From Telmatactis stephensoni (taxonomy: Eukaryota; Cnidaria; Anthozoa; Actiniaria; Isophelliidae), in contig JALIZF010001497.1 in the NCBI GenBank assembly GCA_029948255.1, positions 1 to 64,000 of the forward strand: a stretch of DNA of 64,000 nucleotides, written 5' to 3'. The notes under the pieces are model-generated. The model did not search any database and was not told the DNA's origin. It worked only from the letters and a program-made list of their open reading frames with translations. The position numbers were made by a program, and so were the translations under genes. Positions 1 to 12,010 of this stretch are shown one piece after another. Each line of letters starts with the position of its first letter. Within the stretch, counting starts at the first letter, position 1.

Positions 1-1192
1 AAAACAACAGAGAGTCTGGGTTCAAATCCTCATGGAATTAATTTTTTTTACTTTATGTAGTTAATAATATTGTGTTTGCATGCTTTTTTCTGTGTTGAGC
101 CATTTTAAGCTATTTTTTTAATTTCCTCCCTCTATATATAGAAGTACTTCTATATTTATAAATTCAATACAAAAACTATTTGGGTACTTGTCAAAGCCTA
201 AATTCAAATAAATTCAAATTATTTTTGTTCGCCACAGAAAACCAAATCACTGATTTACATCATCACATTAAAAAATAGATAAAATGATTAAATCTTTATA
301 TAAATTTCAACAAGAGTACTTTAAAGCTACTTGACAAAGCCTAAACCACATCTCACAATCACAAAGGCTATGACAACATGATACTTGAGCCTCACAAGAT
401 CGAGCAGGTTTTTATAATTATTTGAGGCTTGTGGGAAGAAAATTGTCAAGGGGAGAACAGCTGCCTGAAATTGAGCTAAGCTTAGATACAAAATTCCCCA
501 AAAATGGGCTAAAATTATTTCTGGAATTTCTCCCATAAAGCTCTAAAATTCTTTTAAAAATCTCTAATATTTACAAAGAAAATTCTAAAAAATTCTAAAA
601 TTCTGAGAACATTTTCTATACATTTGAAGTCATAGCAAGAAAGAGTGACTAATAACCATAAAAACAACTAAAACCACAGTTTTTTACCTATGCTGTTACA
701 ATACTAGCCACATCTGGAAAAACTTTCGTTTAGTCCGTCTGCATAACAGCCACATGAATCATTTTCTAACTTAACTCTTTCTTATTTCAAAAAGATTTTC
801 TTGTGTTTTATCTTATGAATGCACTGCATATCTTTTATAGCAAAATATATCTGAGCCACCTTGGTAAGCAGGCTGGCTTGGTAACTCAGGGGCTGTTTAT
901 ATAGGGGTGAGCCACAATCCCGTTCAAAAATAACTGAATCAGTAGGAGGCAAGAAAGTTCTGCTATCCCCTCTCCCCCTTTCAATGTTGCTAGCCATGTC
1001 AGAATTGTGCAGCGTGCTGTGAAAAGTTGCTGATATGGAAAACCAACATTGGAGAAGAGGATGCGAGGAGAGAGAAGTGATTCAGGTTTTTAGAGCTGCA
1101 AGATTGCAGCTTGGTAAACAAGCTGGATTGGTAACTCATAAGGATTTTTTGTTTACATAATTCAGCCCACTCTCTGGGATAGAATCTGTGAA

Positions 1193-1437
1193 AATAGAGT
1201 GGTTTAGCAAAAGTGATGCAATGCAAAAACAGGATGTTAGATGACGAATTTATCACATTCGTTTGTTGCGTGACTACCGTGACGTCATCGTGATGCAACA
1301 TTCAGGACACCATGTTAATTATTGTTTTCACATCCTCTTCTTGATGCTGGCAATGACAATGGTCATTTCGAACAAAATTCGTCAGCGTGCACATCATCCT
1401 GTTTAACATCGCATTGTGTTTGCTAAATCATTCTATT
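1193..1437. repeat. Foldback (MITE-like) element, about 245 bp
   Basis: The arm at about 1193-1265 (AATAGAGTGGTTTAGCA at its outer end) is the diverged reverse complement of about 1365-1437 (TGCTAAATCATTCTATT). Both arms contain ACAGGATG and GACGAATTT blocks in mirrored order. The interior holds a CRE-like TGACGTCA at about 1280. The rest of the first 2 kb shows no supported exon. Confidence 0.55.
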
Positions 1438-2224
1438 ATGGCTAACTTCTCCAGTTTGTTTCCTTTTTTGGGGGGGGAGGGGGGGTTAAGGTGGTGAGGA
1501 TGGTTACTAAGGCATCAGCATGAAGAAGTGGTGTGAAGCCAATTTTTTATTTATCTATTTAAGCTAATTTTTTATTCTATTTTCATTAATTTTTGTTGGG
1601 GAAAGGGTGGACTGATGACATTTTGGAAAGCAACTTTCACAAAGGCCTTTTATTTAGACCTTTCTGCTAGCTTTGTGGGCAGTTTGCCTTTTTAAAGGTT
1701 GGTCCCTAAGCTGCCCACGTTGGTCTTAGGGGTTTCATCATTTAAGCTCCATTGGTCACATCTCCCTGTTAACCTGATAAAGTAATAAACCTAAAAACCA
1801 AGCATTAAATAAATCCATTTTTCAGTGCATCGGTAGATGTACAGATGTAGATGCACAGATAATGTCAAAATGTGGTAGAACAATAGTCATGCCACTCAAC
1901 TTAATTTATGTCTCAAGATATAAGTGAAAATGAATCCTGTTTCTGATTGGTCAGCCTGTTTAAATCAACCAATCAGCATCCAGTAAATGAAGACAGCACA
2001 GTTGAAAAGCCATCATAATGAATTTTAATTTTCAAACTAAGTTCTAAGAGACAACACACTGACAGGGTGATTTTTCTTGAGAGCAAGAAACATCAGCTTT
2101 AGAAAAATATACCTCATTTCTTGTGGATGTTCTCAATTAAATGCAAGATGGCTACCATATAAATCCATCCAGTATCTGTAATACAGTAGCTAGTATAAAT
2201 ACATGCCGCTAATTAGATACTTAC

Positions 2225-5200
2225 AGATTGAAACCCTTTTCTTCATACTATCCAGTGATGTCTTGAGTACAATTGTAAACCAGACCATGCAAACCATAGT
2301 CCCAATAACAACAACAACAAATAAAACTTGACAAAAATTCCAGAAGGTAAAAACAGGCTTGGTGTTGGAAGAAGACACTCTGATTTTTCTAAGACAAAGA
2401 AACAATTAATATAAACACTAAATGAAAATGTGTTTCTATAAATTAATATAATATAGCAGGTTAATATTATAAGTCTGAGTCAGGCCTAACACAAAAATGT
2501 TGACCATGCAGGATGACATAGCAGCACAGCACTTATATAAAAACATCTTTAATACAATGGTCCTAATAATCCAAAAAGTCAGTCCTTTTAACACAGGTAT
2601 GGACGTAGGGGAGGAACTTGACTCAGGGGGTGAGAACCCACTCTACAAATTACGTTGGACCTTTTTCTTCTTGATTTTATTACCAAAACACCCTCTGGTT
2701 GGTTTCCTATTTCCGTCTATAACATAGCTGCCAACCCTCCCGGATAATCCAGGAGTCTCCAGATTTTGGGCCTCGTCTCCCGGTCTCCCGGATAAAAACC
2801 TAAATCTCCCGGATAATCGCTCGAATCCTAATTATAAAATCAGAGATAGTGCAGTGTAGCCTCGAGTACGTTTTGTCCCACTTTGAGTCTCCTCTCTTCC
2901 CCAACCCCACCCCCTCCCCCACTGAGCGTGAAAATCGACCCAATTCTAAGGAAAAAATGTTGATCTCCAGATACGAAAGACTTGGGGGTTGGCAGCTATG
3001 CTATAATGCTGCACCCCCTAGCCCTCCTGAATGACAATCCTGGATTTGCCCCTGTAACATATGCAATATTTAGATTGAGTGTTTGATGTTGATGAGAAGT
3101 TTTTTGGCAAATATGCTTGTTAATGCTTGTTCGCATCCTTGCAGTCCACTAGATATGGTAGGCATTTCTTTTTCACTTGTAATTTTCACTGAGGGGAAAA
3201 AAGGATTTTCTAAACTTTGCATTTAAATAGAAAAATGTTTTGTTTATACCCACTGTTGAAGTCATAACAAGACAAAAAGTTTAATTTGCATGTAAAGACT
3301 TTTTGAATGGGTCTATACATTAACCATTTTAACTCAAGTGTCATTGCCCAATAACTAAATATACACAGCACTAAGAGCAAATTTACTATTCAGTAATTAA
3401 AAGACTTTTTGAATGGGTCTATACATAAACCATTTTAACTAAGTGTCTTTGCTTTTTAACCAAGTGTCTTTGCTCAATAACTACATAGCACTAAGAGCAA
3501 ATTTACTTAACAAATAGAACAGCTTTTTCCGTGCTCCGTTCAGTAATACAGCACGCAGGAAGTGACAAAAGCACGAAAGAAGTGTAAGGTCCACACTTCT
3601 TGAGTGCTTTTGGCACTTCCTAAGTGCTGTATTACTGAACGGAGCACGGAAAAAGATGTTCTATTTGTTTTATTATATATTTTAAGTAAATATTCAAGGG
3701 AAAAAGTTCGACTTTCTCCATACAAAAATTCAAAAGGTGCGCAATCAGAGAGCGCATATCAACAAGGGTATATAATAATATTCAATGGAGATTGGACATA
3801 AAGATTGCAATTGTGCACAACTGAAAATCACTGATGTCACACTGAGCTGGTCTTTGAGGGGGTTACTAAGTTATTAGATATTCATCAAGACTTGATATCT
3901 AGTGATTACTTCTGATCATTGGTTGACTTTTTGAGGATCTAAGTACATGTATGCTTAATTATGAAAGCTTACTTGTATTACTTCTTTTCAAGAAGAAATC
4001 ATCAAACATCTACGCATAAAATGCACATGTATAAAGTGGTACCATGCTGTGGTTGTGCAGGATTTTTATAAATTATTCACGCGCTAAACCACGCAAACAT
4101 TTTTGGGAGGAAAAAAAATATGTAAGATATGATCCTTTGCTTTTAATATAAATTAGAGATAAAAGATCTAAACACGAACAGTATTGGAGAACTAACAAAA
4201 ATATCTTGAACGTTTTTACTAAACGGAGTACTCCAACCGTACAAAATAAACCCAAAATAAGCATGTATACAATTTGTCTGCGCATGTCTGTGTTTTGGGC
4301 TTGAAATTCATTTGCATATCGAATGCAAGAAATTTTATGTTGACACGGAATATTTGGCTGGCTATCTCGTTCTTCAAAATTATGTTCAACAACCGAAATA
4401 CTAAGACAACTGAAACATGAGCAGTCTACCTACCGCTAGTGCGCTGTGGATAACTATCCAGATCGAAGGCACTCCAGATGGGAAAATATCACGCATCAAA
4501 GTCAGTAGAAAGTTGTGAGAAGGACCAGAACTCCGCACTTTCGAGTTATAATGTTGGCGTTGAATTCATGTATAAGGTAAATTTAGTAATGGATGTCATT
4601 ACCAACATGGTACTGTTTGAATTGGATCCAATAAGAGTACTCTGGACTTCATTGATTGTTGAATAATTAGCCATGTTTACTGGAATGTCGTACTTTTTCG
4701 CGCAAAATTCTTGCAATTCATTCTGAAAATTTTACATCTTTGACAGCGCCCCCCAGCAAAATTATTTAATAATACGCTTTTTCCATGCTTCGTTCTTGTA
4801 AAACAGAGCTTTCTTGCTGGAAACTTCTGGTCCCTCCATGTGATTTCAAGCAATGTTTACAGTCGGGTTCAAGCCTTGTTAAAATTGACTAAATTTGGTA
4901 GCCTATATTTTATAATCTGCAACATTTATCTAGAAGTTAATGACCTATTTTTATACATGGTGAGGCATACAGTTTGGGCCGTATGAAGCAGCGTTTTATA
5001 CTTTATAAAAGAGCAATAAATTCATCGCTGAAATTTGCATGCAAACAACGTGCTTGGAAACACGTTCACAAAAATGCTTTGGATCACATGTAGGGACCAC
5101 GAGTTTGGACTAAAAAAGCTCAGTTTTGCAAGAAAGAAACGTGGAAAAAGCAAATTACTAAATAATTTTGCTGGGGGGCGCAGTCTCAGATGTCAAATTT

Positions 5201-6157
5201 TGAAAGTGAATTGCAAGAATTTTGAGCGACATTCCAGTAAACATGGCTAATTATTAAACGATCGATGGAGTCTAAAATACCCTTATCGGGTCTAATCTAC
5301 ACAGTAACTTGTTGTTAATGGCTTTCACTGCTTAACGTACCTTACATATAAATTTAGCACCCACAATATTACTCGAAAGTGAGGAGTTCTGGTTCTTCTC
5401 ACAACTTCCTACTAACTTTGACGCGCGATATTTTCCCATCTGGAGTGCCTTCAGTTTGGATAATTATCCACAACGCACTAGCGGTAGGTAGACTGTTCAT
5501 GTTTCAGTTGTCTTAGTATTTCGGTAGTTGAACATAATTTTGAAGAACGAGATAGCCAGCCAAATGTTCCGTGTCAACATAAAATTTCTTGCATTCGATA
5601 TGCAAATGAATTTCAAGCCCAAAATACAGACATGCGCAGACAAATTGTATACATGCTCCCAAAATAAAATTAAGTTATTGTTGTCGTGCATAAAATTATG
5701 ACGGGAAATATTTGATTTCCGTTATGTACGGAATATAACAGACTAGCGATTGTCTATTCGTAATTATCTTTATATCTCTAAGGAATCATAGAAATTATTA
5801 TTAAAACTGTGGGGATTCATTTGTTAGGGGAAAACTTGAGAAATTATCTACGTCAATTTATCTGGCAAATACAATAAGTAACCTAGCTTACTTGACATGT
5901 ACATTAGCAAAATATATTTTGTGTACGACAATCAATGAATGAACTTCATTCTAAGCTTAACATTTAAACATAATACTTTCAAAGCTTTTAAAATACCTTG
6001 ATTTTGGTCTTCTTAATCGAGTGGGTGGTAATTCCAGAGGCTTTACACGATCCGAATCCGATTCACTTGGTCGTTCTTCTCCAGAATAGTTGATCAAAAG
6101 TTGCTCGTCATGGCGGACGCCATTTTTGGCTTTTTTGCCGTTCTTCTGGTACTCCAT
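2225..6157 (-). CDS. Type II single-pass membrane protein, N-terminal part (two exons; gene continues off the left edge)
   Basis: Exon 1 is 6157-5997, starting at ATG 6157, and exon 2 is 2388-2225. The donor after exon 1 is AG|GTATTT and the acceptor of exon 2 is TCTTAG; 2 nt plus 1 nt make the split Arg codon, so the frame is kept. Exon 2 ends at T|GTAAGT in phase 1, so more exons are expected below position 2225. The 108 visible residues are a hydrophilic N-terminus with a basic start (MEYQKNGKKAKNG) and an acidic SESDSD stretch, then basic RLRRPKSRKIR, then one strongly hydrophobic helix at about residues 70-96 (CQVLFVVVVIGTMVCMVWF). There is no signal peptide, so a cytosolic N-terminus and lumenal or extracellular C-terminus is inferred. 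I do not recognise the family. The reading frame and splice signals are seen; function is unknown. Confidence 0.7.
2725..2998. mobile_element. Short TIR element with TAGCTGCCAACCC ends
   Basis: Left end TAGCTGCCAACCCTCC at 2725 mirrors GGGGGTTGGCAGCTA ending at 2998. TA lies at both outer edges and may be the target duplication. Inside the left half the motif TCTCCCGG(AT) recurs three to four times. There is no transposase ORF, so it is non-autonomous. Confidence 0.6.
3294..3506. repeat. Two direct copies of an about 100-bp unit
   Basis: Copy 1 (3294-3389) and copy 2 (3400-3506) both run from AAAGACTTTTTGAATGGGTC to CACTAAGAGCAAATTTACT. Copy 2 has an extra internal GTGTCTTTGCT repeat. The array abuts the hairpin element that follows. 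Confidence 0.7.
3501..3691. mobile_element. Hairpin MITE, about 190 bp
   Basis: Nearly the whole stretch is self-complementary. The arm around 3530-3560 (TTTTTCCGTGCTCCGTTCAG) is matched in reverse at about 3635-3655, and the ends ATTTACTT / AAGTAAAT also pair. The centre is a GAAGTG...CACTTC palindrome. No protein is encoded. Confidence 0.7.
4261..5656. repeat. Long imperfect inverted repeat (about 600-bp arms, about 200-bp spacer)
   Basis: The left arm starts GCATGTATACAATTTGTCTG at 4261 and the right arm ends with its exact reverse complement at 5656. Matched internal blocks include CTACCTACCGCTAGTGCG, ACTCCAGATGGGAAAATAT, CCATGTTTACTGGAATGTCG and the GCGCCCCCCAGCAAAATTAT region. Arms run about 4261-4860 and 5060-5656, with small indels. 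It could be a foldback transposon or two inverted copies of one element. No convincing ORF is inside. It lies in intron 1 of the leftward type II membrane protein gene. Confidence 0.75.
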
Positions 6158-6318
6158 GATTTACTTCAACGTTTAAGAAAATGCAAATGGACTAAAAACT
6201 AAGAAATCGAATATCGATGTAGAAGAAATCAGGTCAAATTCCGCGCATGGAGCTGTGAATGGAGGATGTACGCTGTGTTGTTGAAGTCTGACACTTCATT
6301 CACCAAATGAGTCACAAA

Positions 6319-6330
6319 TTTCGCGGGAAA
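6319..6330. promoter_or_regulatory. Consensus E2F-type site TTTCGCGGGAAA
   Basis: The 12-mer matches the E2F consensus (TTTSGCGSGAAA) and is followed by a second GC-rich stretch (CGCGCGG). It lies about 160 bp upstream of the ATG of the leftward type II membrane protein gene, where a core promoter would be expected. This suggests cell-cycle-linked control; binding is inferred only from the motif. Confidence 0.5.
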
Positions 6331-8157
6331 CGCGCGGACAGCCCAAATCACACACTATACCATTTTGGTTAAATCCCTTGCTATAACTCCTGACGATGTT
6401 TGTGGTAAGCAAGCAATCGAAACCCGATTTTATAAATTTGGTGCCCGATTACCAATTATTCAGTCGATGCATCATCTTGAAACTATCGATCGAGGAGACA
6501 GTTTGTGCCTCGTCTTGAAGAGAAAATTGAACCCAACTAGGGTCTACTAGGTGACATTTGTTACCCTAGCCCTGAACCCAGTCCTACCCCAGTTGGGATT
6601 CTTTCTCCGGTCTGCAAATCAGATCAAAATAACTAAAATAATTTGATAAAAATGTACTGGTATTGACCTTTCTAGACTTTCCTTGGTTTGAAATTACTGT
6701 GATTTTTTTTTTGATAATTTTAGAGTGAAATCTGATTGTGATATTTTTTTGATAATTTGAGAGTGAAATTCATTGTGACATTTTTTGATAATTTGAAAGT
6801 GAAATTTAACTTCATCCAAAATTTCAAAGACTGTTTTTTCTTAATATTCAAAGTATTGCAAAAATAAACTTCATTTCGAGAAATGTTACTAATCACCTCC
6901 ACCCTCCCCTCCCACAATAGCAACGATATTTATGCAAATGATGACTGGCAGATGGCCAAGGAAAGCGAGACCTTTTGATCTGTGTTGTCGTTGGGTTTTT
7001 GACTTTATTCCAAGTGTTACAGTCTTTTCTTTCTAGTCAAACCTTAAAGAAGATCTGGTTCAACCCACAAGACAATTTCTTCCTGAAAAATCACAATATT
7101 ATGGCTGGAACACTGGAATATTCCTCGCAATTTGTGAGCGCGGGAAAGCAAAGCTTCAAAATAGCAGCTATGGAGTTCGAGCGAACATGTATACAAGACC
7201 ACGGTTTTGTCCGTGTGTGGGCCTTTCTACTCGACAGGTATGCACGAAAATTATTCTAACTTAAAAGCAATATAACTCTAATTCAGTAATTTAAGGTCCA
7301 GTTTCAAATTCTATAAATTTTGTTGTAATAAAGACCGCAAATGTGAGTCAAAATAACTCAAATTTGCGACAGTGAGGATTAAGTTATGTTTTTTTTCTCG
7401 CCTCCGTTATTAAAAAAAGTCTTTTGCATTTATAATTCTGTGGGAATTGTTTCCTAGTTCAAGTACCAGAGCAATATATTCATGAAGCATTTCGCTCATT
7501 AAACCCGCCAGCTCAAAGCCCAATGTTTTCATTCCAGTCCTCCTGTTTTGCGCATATTAGTGATCATTAACAGATTATCTAAGTATGAATTTATGTATAA
7601 ATTTATAAGAAAATGGAAGAAAATAATATGTGAAAAAAGATCATTTGTCCCGTAATATATGTTCTCATAATTTTTTTGGTCCTTGTAGCCAGACAGATTC
7701 CACTCCAGACTGAAATATGATTCTGATGAATTCGTGCATATAAAATTTTAAATAAGTAAGCACATCTGAGGTTTTACAGTAATGAAAACCTGAAAATAAT
7801 GTAAATCTAAAACTTGTTATCTTTAAAGTACTGAAGTTGTTGGCATAAAGTGTGTTAATTTTGCTAAAAAAATTTATGAGCATAATTTTCCCAGACAACT
7901 GGGATTTACTTGGGCGATTTTCCAAATCTTATGCATTCAGGAATGTGATATCTTGTCTAGTTTGAGCAATGAAGTCCCTCTAGGCTGTGTGCTGGTAGCC
8001 ACTCTATATTGTTTGCATTTGAAGTTTTATGGTCATGTAGATTACATAGCTAGGTACCATTTTGAGTAATTTCTGACATTTGAATATATATTTTAAATAT
8101 TACTATTCCCATTTCATATACATTTCATGTAAATTAGCTCAACAGCCCAAAAATGCC
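6331..8157. other. Intergenic stretch, no supported gene
   Basis: AT-rich sequence. Three near-copies of a TTTGATAATTT / GTGAAATT motif lie at about 6705-6805. A possible exon-like block at 7037-7237 is discussed in the findings. Nothing else is supportable. Confidence 0.5.
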
Positions 8158-8231
8158 TGACATTATTTGGCAGCCATTCATAAGTGATTGATTACACAAT
8201 CAATCATATGAATGGCTGCCAAATAATGTCA
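8158..8231. mobile_element. 74-bp near-perfect hairpin MITE
   Basis: TGACATTATTTGGCAGCCAT at 8158 is mirrored by ATGGCTGCCAAATAATGTCA ending at 8231. The arms are about 34-36 bp with one mismatch region and a loop of about 5 nt. Confidence 0.75.
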
Positions 8232-8789
8232 TGTTTCTGTTTTTAAGAATCAAGGGTGGTATAATATTTGAAGGGTTCCCTATGAAAATGACCTAAGTGA
8301 CTTTTTGATGGTTAAAACTAATCTTGTAAAAAAGAAATTTTCTATGTTGTGAATTCTAGTTCCTTTTTTCCTGTAACATGCCAATGAACTAGTAAATTTG
8401 ATTTAGACTGGAGTCGTTTGCAAATTCATGCTCATTCGAGTTATTTTGTTTGAATATTTACACATTTTGTGTTGCTTGTGTCCGACCATGAGAAAGTCTT
8501 TTCTAGTTTAATTTAATAAGGTAAAATTTGTGGATAAATCATTCGTCTGAAAACCATGTCTTTACCAGTAAAATAGAGCATAGATTTTGGTGGTCTCTCA
8601 GCCAATCAGAATGTGTGTTATAATTGAGCTATATTATAAAAGGTTTATGAGGAAGGAAGGAGAGAAGGGAAAACCAAACTCCATTTCCTTTTGCCATTTC
8701 TTCACAGAGTCTGTTCACAGGCTAATTAGTGTACCACTTTCTAAGCCGGAAGTTCACAGTTCTACTCTCATATTGTTGTGAAATTTTTG

Positions 8790-8900
8790 AATCCTTGTTT
8801 TTGTCCTTTCAATTTGTGTAGCTCAATGTTGCTTTAAATACCCATAAAACAGAACAATGATGGAGGGAGTGGGGTAGATGGTATGTCTGTTAACACACAT
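8790..8900 (+). mobile_element. SINE body fragment (family A)
   Basis: GCTTTAAATACCCATAAAA followed by AATGATGGAGGGAGTGGGG matches the body of the fuller SINE at 63.06-63.33 kb (GCTTTAAATACCCGTAAAAT, ACTGATGGAGAGAG). The tRNA-like head is missing, so this copy is truncated or diverged. Confidence 0.5.
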
Positions 8901-9186
8901 AAAGGGACTTGGGCATCAAATACAGCTGTATCATCCTATAAGAAAATAATAAAAAACGCCATTCAGCCATTATTGCTTTTCTGTTCAAAACCGGCTATAA
9001 ACCATGGGCTATCATGAATAGCCCCCTAGGTAGTAGAATAGCCGATCGGAATGCAGCATTTGTGATAGACCACAAGTTCTCAGATACTACTAGTGAATAA
9101 ATGTCCCCGAAGCCAAGGGATTAGTTTAGTAGAAGACATGAGGCCATAGCCCAAGGGACTTTTACTAAATCTCGCACAGCTTCTCG

Positions 9187-9265
9187 GACATTTCATCACT
9201 TATATCCTGAAGAAGCCATGGTATTACAAAGTAATACCATGATCACTGAGGAAATAAACAAAAAT
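9187..9265 (+). repeat. 79-bp dispersed repeat with central palindrome, copy 1
   Basis: It aligns without gaps to 62237-62315. Both contain GAAGAAG(C/T)CATGGTATTAC, a palindrome ATGGTATTAC-NNN-GTAATACCAT (here 9218-9240) and GAGGAAATAAAC. Confidence 0.75.
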
Positions 9266-9385
9266 GTAGTTGATGCTTGGCTTCCAAAAGTTGAATAAAT
9301 TTTACCTTAGTTAAACTCATCAACGGTGATAAGGTTGGGTGAGGTGCCTAAATGCTGCCTCGAGGGATGTGCTGTCCCCAGCTCA

Positions 9386-9460
9386 TTGATGTTATATATG
9401 CATAATATGTCAGTTGATGTTATATATGCATAATATGTCAGTTGATGTTATATAATGTAT
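9386..9460. repeat. 28-bp tandem repeat, 2.5-3 copies
   Basis: TTGATGTTATATATGCATAA starts at 9386 and 9414, and a decaying copy starts at 9442, giving a 28-bp period. Confidence 0.85.
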
Positions 9461-9539
9461 AAAATCAATTGACTGTATTCTATTGTCATTCTATTGTTTT
9501 ATGTGTTATTCATTATATTTTTATGAATATATTACATCA

Positions 9540-9625
9540 ATTGAGTGATACCTTGGTACTTCTCCCATTACAAGACCACTGCTCTGACCAATCAACCATG
9601 CTGCCTACTGTGGAACTAGGGAGGG
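9540..9625 (-). mobile_element. tRNA-like SINE head remnant
   Basis: On the minus strand GGCAGCATGGTTGATTGGTC then AGAGCAGTGGTCTTGTAATG resembles a degenerate tRNA-derived box A region of the same type as the SINE at 19.03-19.24 kb. Box B is not clear. Confidence 0.4.
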
Positions 9626-9836
9626 TCACTTTTTTCTGATCACTAACTTACCACATGGTGAACTATTTAATTTACAAGTACTAAATGTACTGTACTTTAT
9701 TGATACTGTAAAATATCTACAATTTCAAGATATATATATATGCCTTGTTTCTAAACCTTTAATTTATAAACAATGTTAAGGTCGCTTTTTTGCAACTTAG
9801 ATATTGTGTCTAGTAAAACTCGCTTGATAAGACTCA

Positions 9837-11910
9837 TCATCCTCTTCTCCCTTGCTCAACTGGTGCTAGGTTGGGGTTTTGTATATTCAGCCTTCTCCAT
9901 TTTTCTTGATCATGTGCCTCTTCCTCTGTTAGTCCCAGTGCTTCCAAATCTTGTCTTACATTTTCCATCCAGTGTTTTCTTGGTCTTCCTCACAAACTTC
10001 CCTTTTCCAGGTCGTCTTCACCTTATTGCAATCACTCATCCTTACTTAAGGTGGCCATACCACTTCATACGTGTGACTCTAACTTTGTTCAGTATGCTGT
10101 CAATGCCTAGTTCACAGCATATCCTTTCACTTCTTTGCTTGTCCTTCAGAGTGACTCCCTTTATCCTTTGTAGCATTCTTATTTCTGTCGCCACCAAAAT
10201 CCTTTCCTTGTTGTGCCTCATTTCCCATGTCTCTACCCCATGTAGCAACACTGGCCTGATGATTGTCTTGTATATCTTGACTTTCAGTCTTCTTGGCATC
10301 CTTTCCTCATCATAGAGTATGCCAATCAGCTCTTTCCATTTCAGCCATGCTGTGCTCACTCTTGCTCTTACTGCAACCACCTTTCTCACTGAGGGTCACT
10401 CTCAGATATTTGAAGCTTTCAACTTGCTTCAGCTGGGTGTTTTCACTGTCTAGGATCATCACACCTCTTGTGTGCCTGCTGCTGACCATCACTTCTGTTT
10501 TGATTGTATTAACTTTCAACCCATATTTTGCCCTGCCCCTCTGCCACTCTAGCCACTTCTCCTGTAGCACGTACCTCCTCACTAATTTCTGCTAATACAG
10601 CAAAATCATCTGCAAAGAGGAGCTCCCATGGCACACCATTCTTGAACTCTTTACTAATGGTATCTAGCACAACCATAAACAGGAATGGTCTAAGTGCTGA
10701 CCCTTGGTGCAGTCCTACTTTGATCTTGAATGCTTCCATTGGTCCATATGCTGTCCTTACCACCGTCATTGTATTCTCATATGTCGTCTTCACCAGTCTG
10801 ATCATGCTTTCCGGGATACCCCTTTTATGCAGACACCAGAACATCAGCTCCTGGGGGACAAGATCATATGCCTTTTCGATGTCCACAACAGTAAATAATA
10901 AGTCCTTCTGCTTTTCCAAATATTTTTCCTGCATCTGTTTAACTATAAAGATGGCCTCTATAGTTCCCTTTCCTTTTCTGAAGCCAAACTGCATTTCATC
11001 AATGTTGATCAAGATTCTCAATCTTTGGTCCAGTATCCTCCCCTTGATTTTCAATAGATGTTCAAGTAGTTTAATTCCTCTGTAGTTTCCACACTCCAAT
11101 GGGTCTCCTTTTTGCTTGTATATTGGTACAATTTCCTTCTTCTTGTACTCTTCAGCTATTGTCTCTTCTATCCAGATGGTCTGAAGCAATTTCTGTATTA
11201 TCTCTATTCCCCCTCTCCTCCAAAATTTTAATAAGGTCTACACTCACTCCCAAGCAGCCTGTGGCCTTTCCCTTCTTCATTTTCAGTACTGCCTCTTTAA
11301 CCTCACTCCATGAAAAGCTCTGTATAGAGCCTTCATTTGCCCATACTTTATCCAAGATGTCTAAGGTGATATCTAAAAGTATGGATTGGAGTCTCTTGCA
11401 TTTCCTACATTTAGCAGCAGAGTATCAAAGTACTCCATCCACTTAATTCCTTGATCTCAGCTTCATCAGTGATGATATGTCCATCCTGGCTCCTTACAAT
11501 CCTCATCTCACCAACATCTTGCCAGCTGGCTGCTCTTTGTTTGGCGACTCCATATATGATCTTTTGACCTTCTTGTGCCTCCATATTCTTGTACCATTAG
11601 CTCATTGCTTGTCATCTAGCTTCTGTCACTGCTCTCTTTGCTTCTTTTTTAGCTTGATGACATGTATATATCTTTTTCTTCTCCCCATCATAGTCTTTTT
11701 GCCATATTCCTTTAATGCTGCTTTCTTTGCTTTGATTTTGTCTTGTACATTTTCATTCCACCACCACATCTCCCTCTTTACTTTTCTTCCACCCTTTGTT
11801 CTACTGCACACTTCCTCTGCGGCTCTTAGCACCACATTTTTGATCTTGTCCCACATATTCTCAACCGATTTACTATCATTCATTTCCGGGTACACACAAG
11901 GTACTACCAT
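9837..11910 (-). pseudogene. Decayed non-LTR retrotransposon reverse transcriptase (5'-truncated)
   Basis: Read leftward in shifting frames: an N-terminal region (11910-11626), FSWSEVKEAVLKMKKGKATG (11355-11152), the RT core (11189-10509) with YKQKGDPLECGNYRGIKLL, DIEKAYDLVPQELM, the LHQGSALRPFLF turn and the catalytic LLFADDFAVLAE, then a C-terminal part (10582-10042) with RPVLLHGVETWEM, and a tail reading QDLEALGLTEEEAHDQEKW to a stop at 9837. Several frameshifts break the ORF, so it is dead. No apurinic endonuclease domain is seen; the 5' end stops at a (TTCC)n tract. The catalytic pair is FADD. The clade looks RTE/CR1-like but is not resolved. Confidence 0.85.
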
Positions 11911-12010
11911 AGCTCCTTCCTTCCTTCCTTCCTTCCTTCCTTCCTTCCTTCCACTTCCTTCCTTCCTCTTCCTTCCTTTTCCTCCACTTCATTGATCATT
12001 CCTTCCTTTA
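11911..12010. repeat. (TTCC)n microsatellite and flanking pyrimidine tract
   Basis: Uninterrupted CCTT units then imperfect CTTCC runs, immediately at the 5' truncation point of the retroelement. Confidence 0.9.

Noticed and set aside
9773..11995. Several plus-strand ORFs of 100-185 codons
   Set aside because: They lie antisense to the RT pseudogene, which has recognisable RT motifs on the minus strand.
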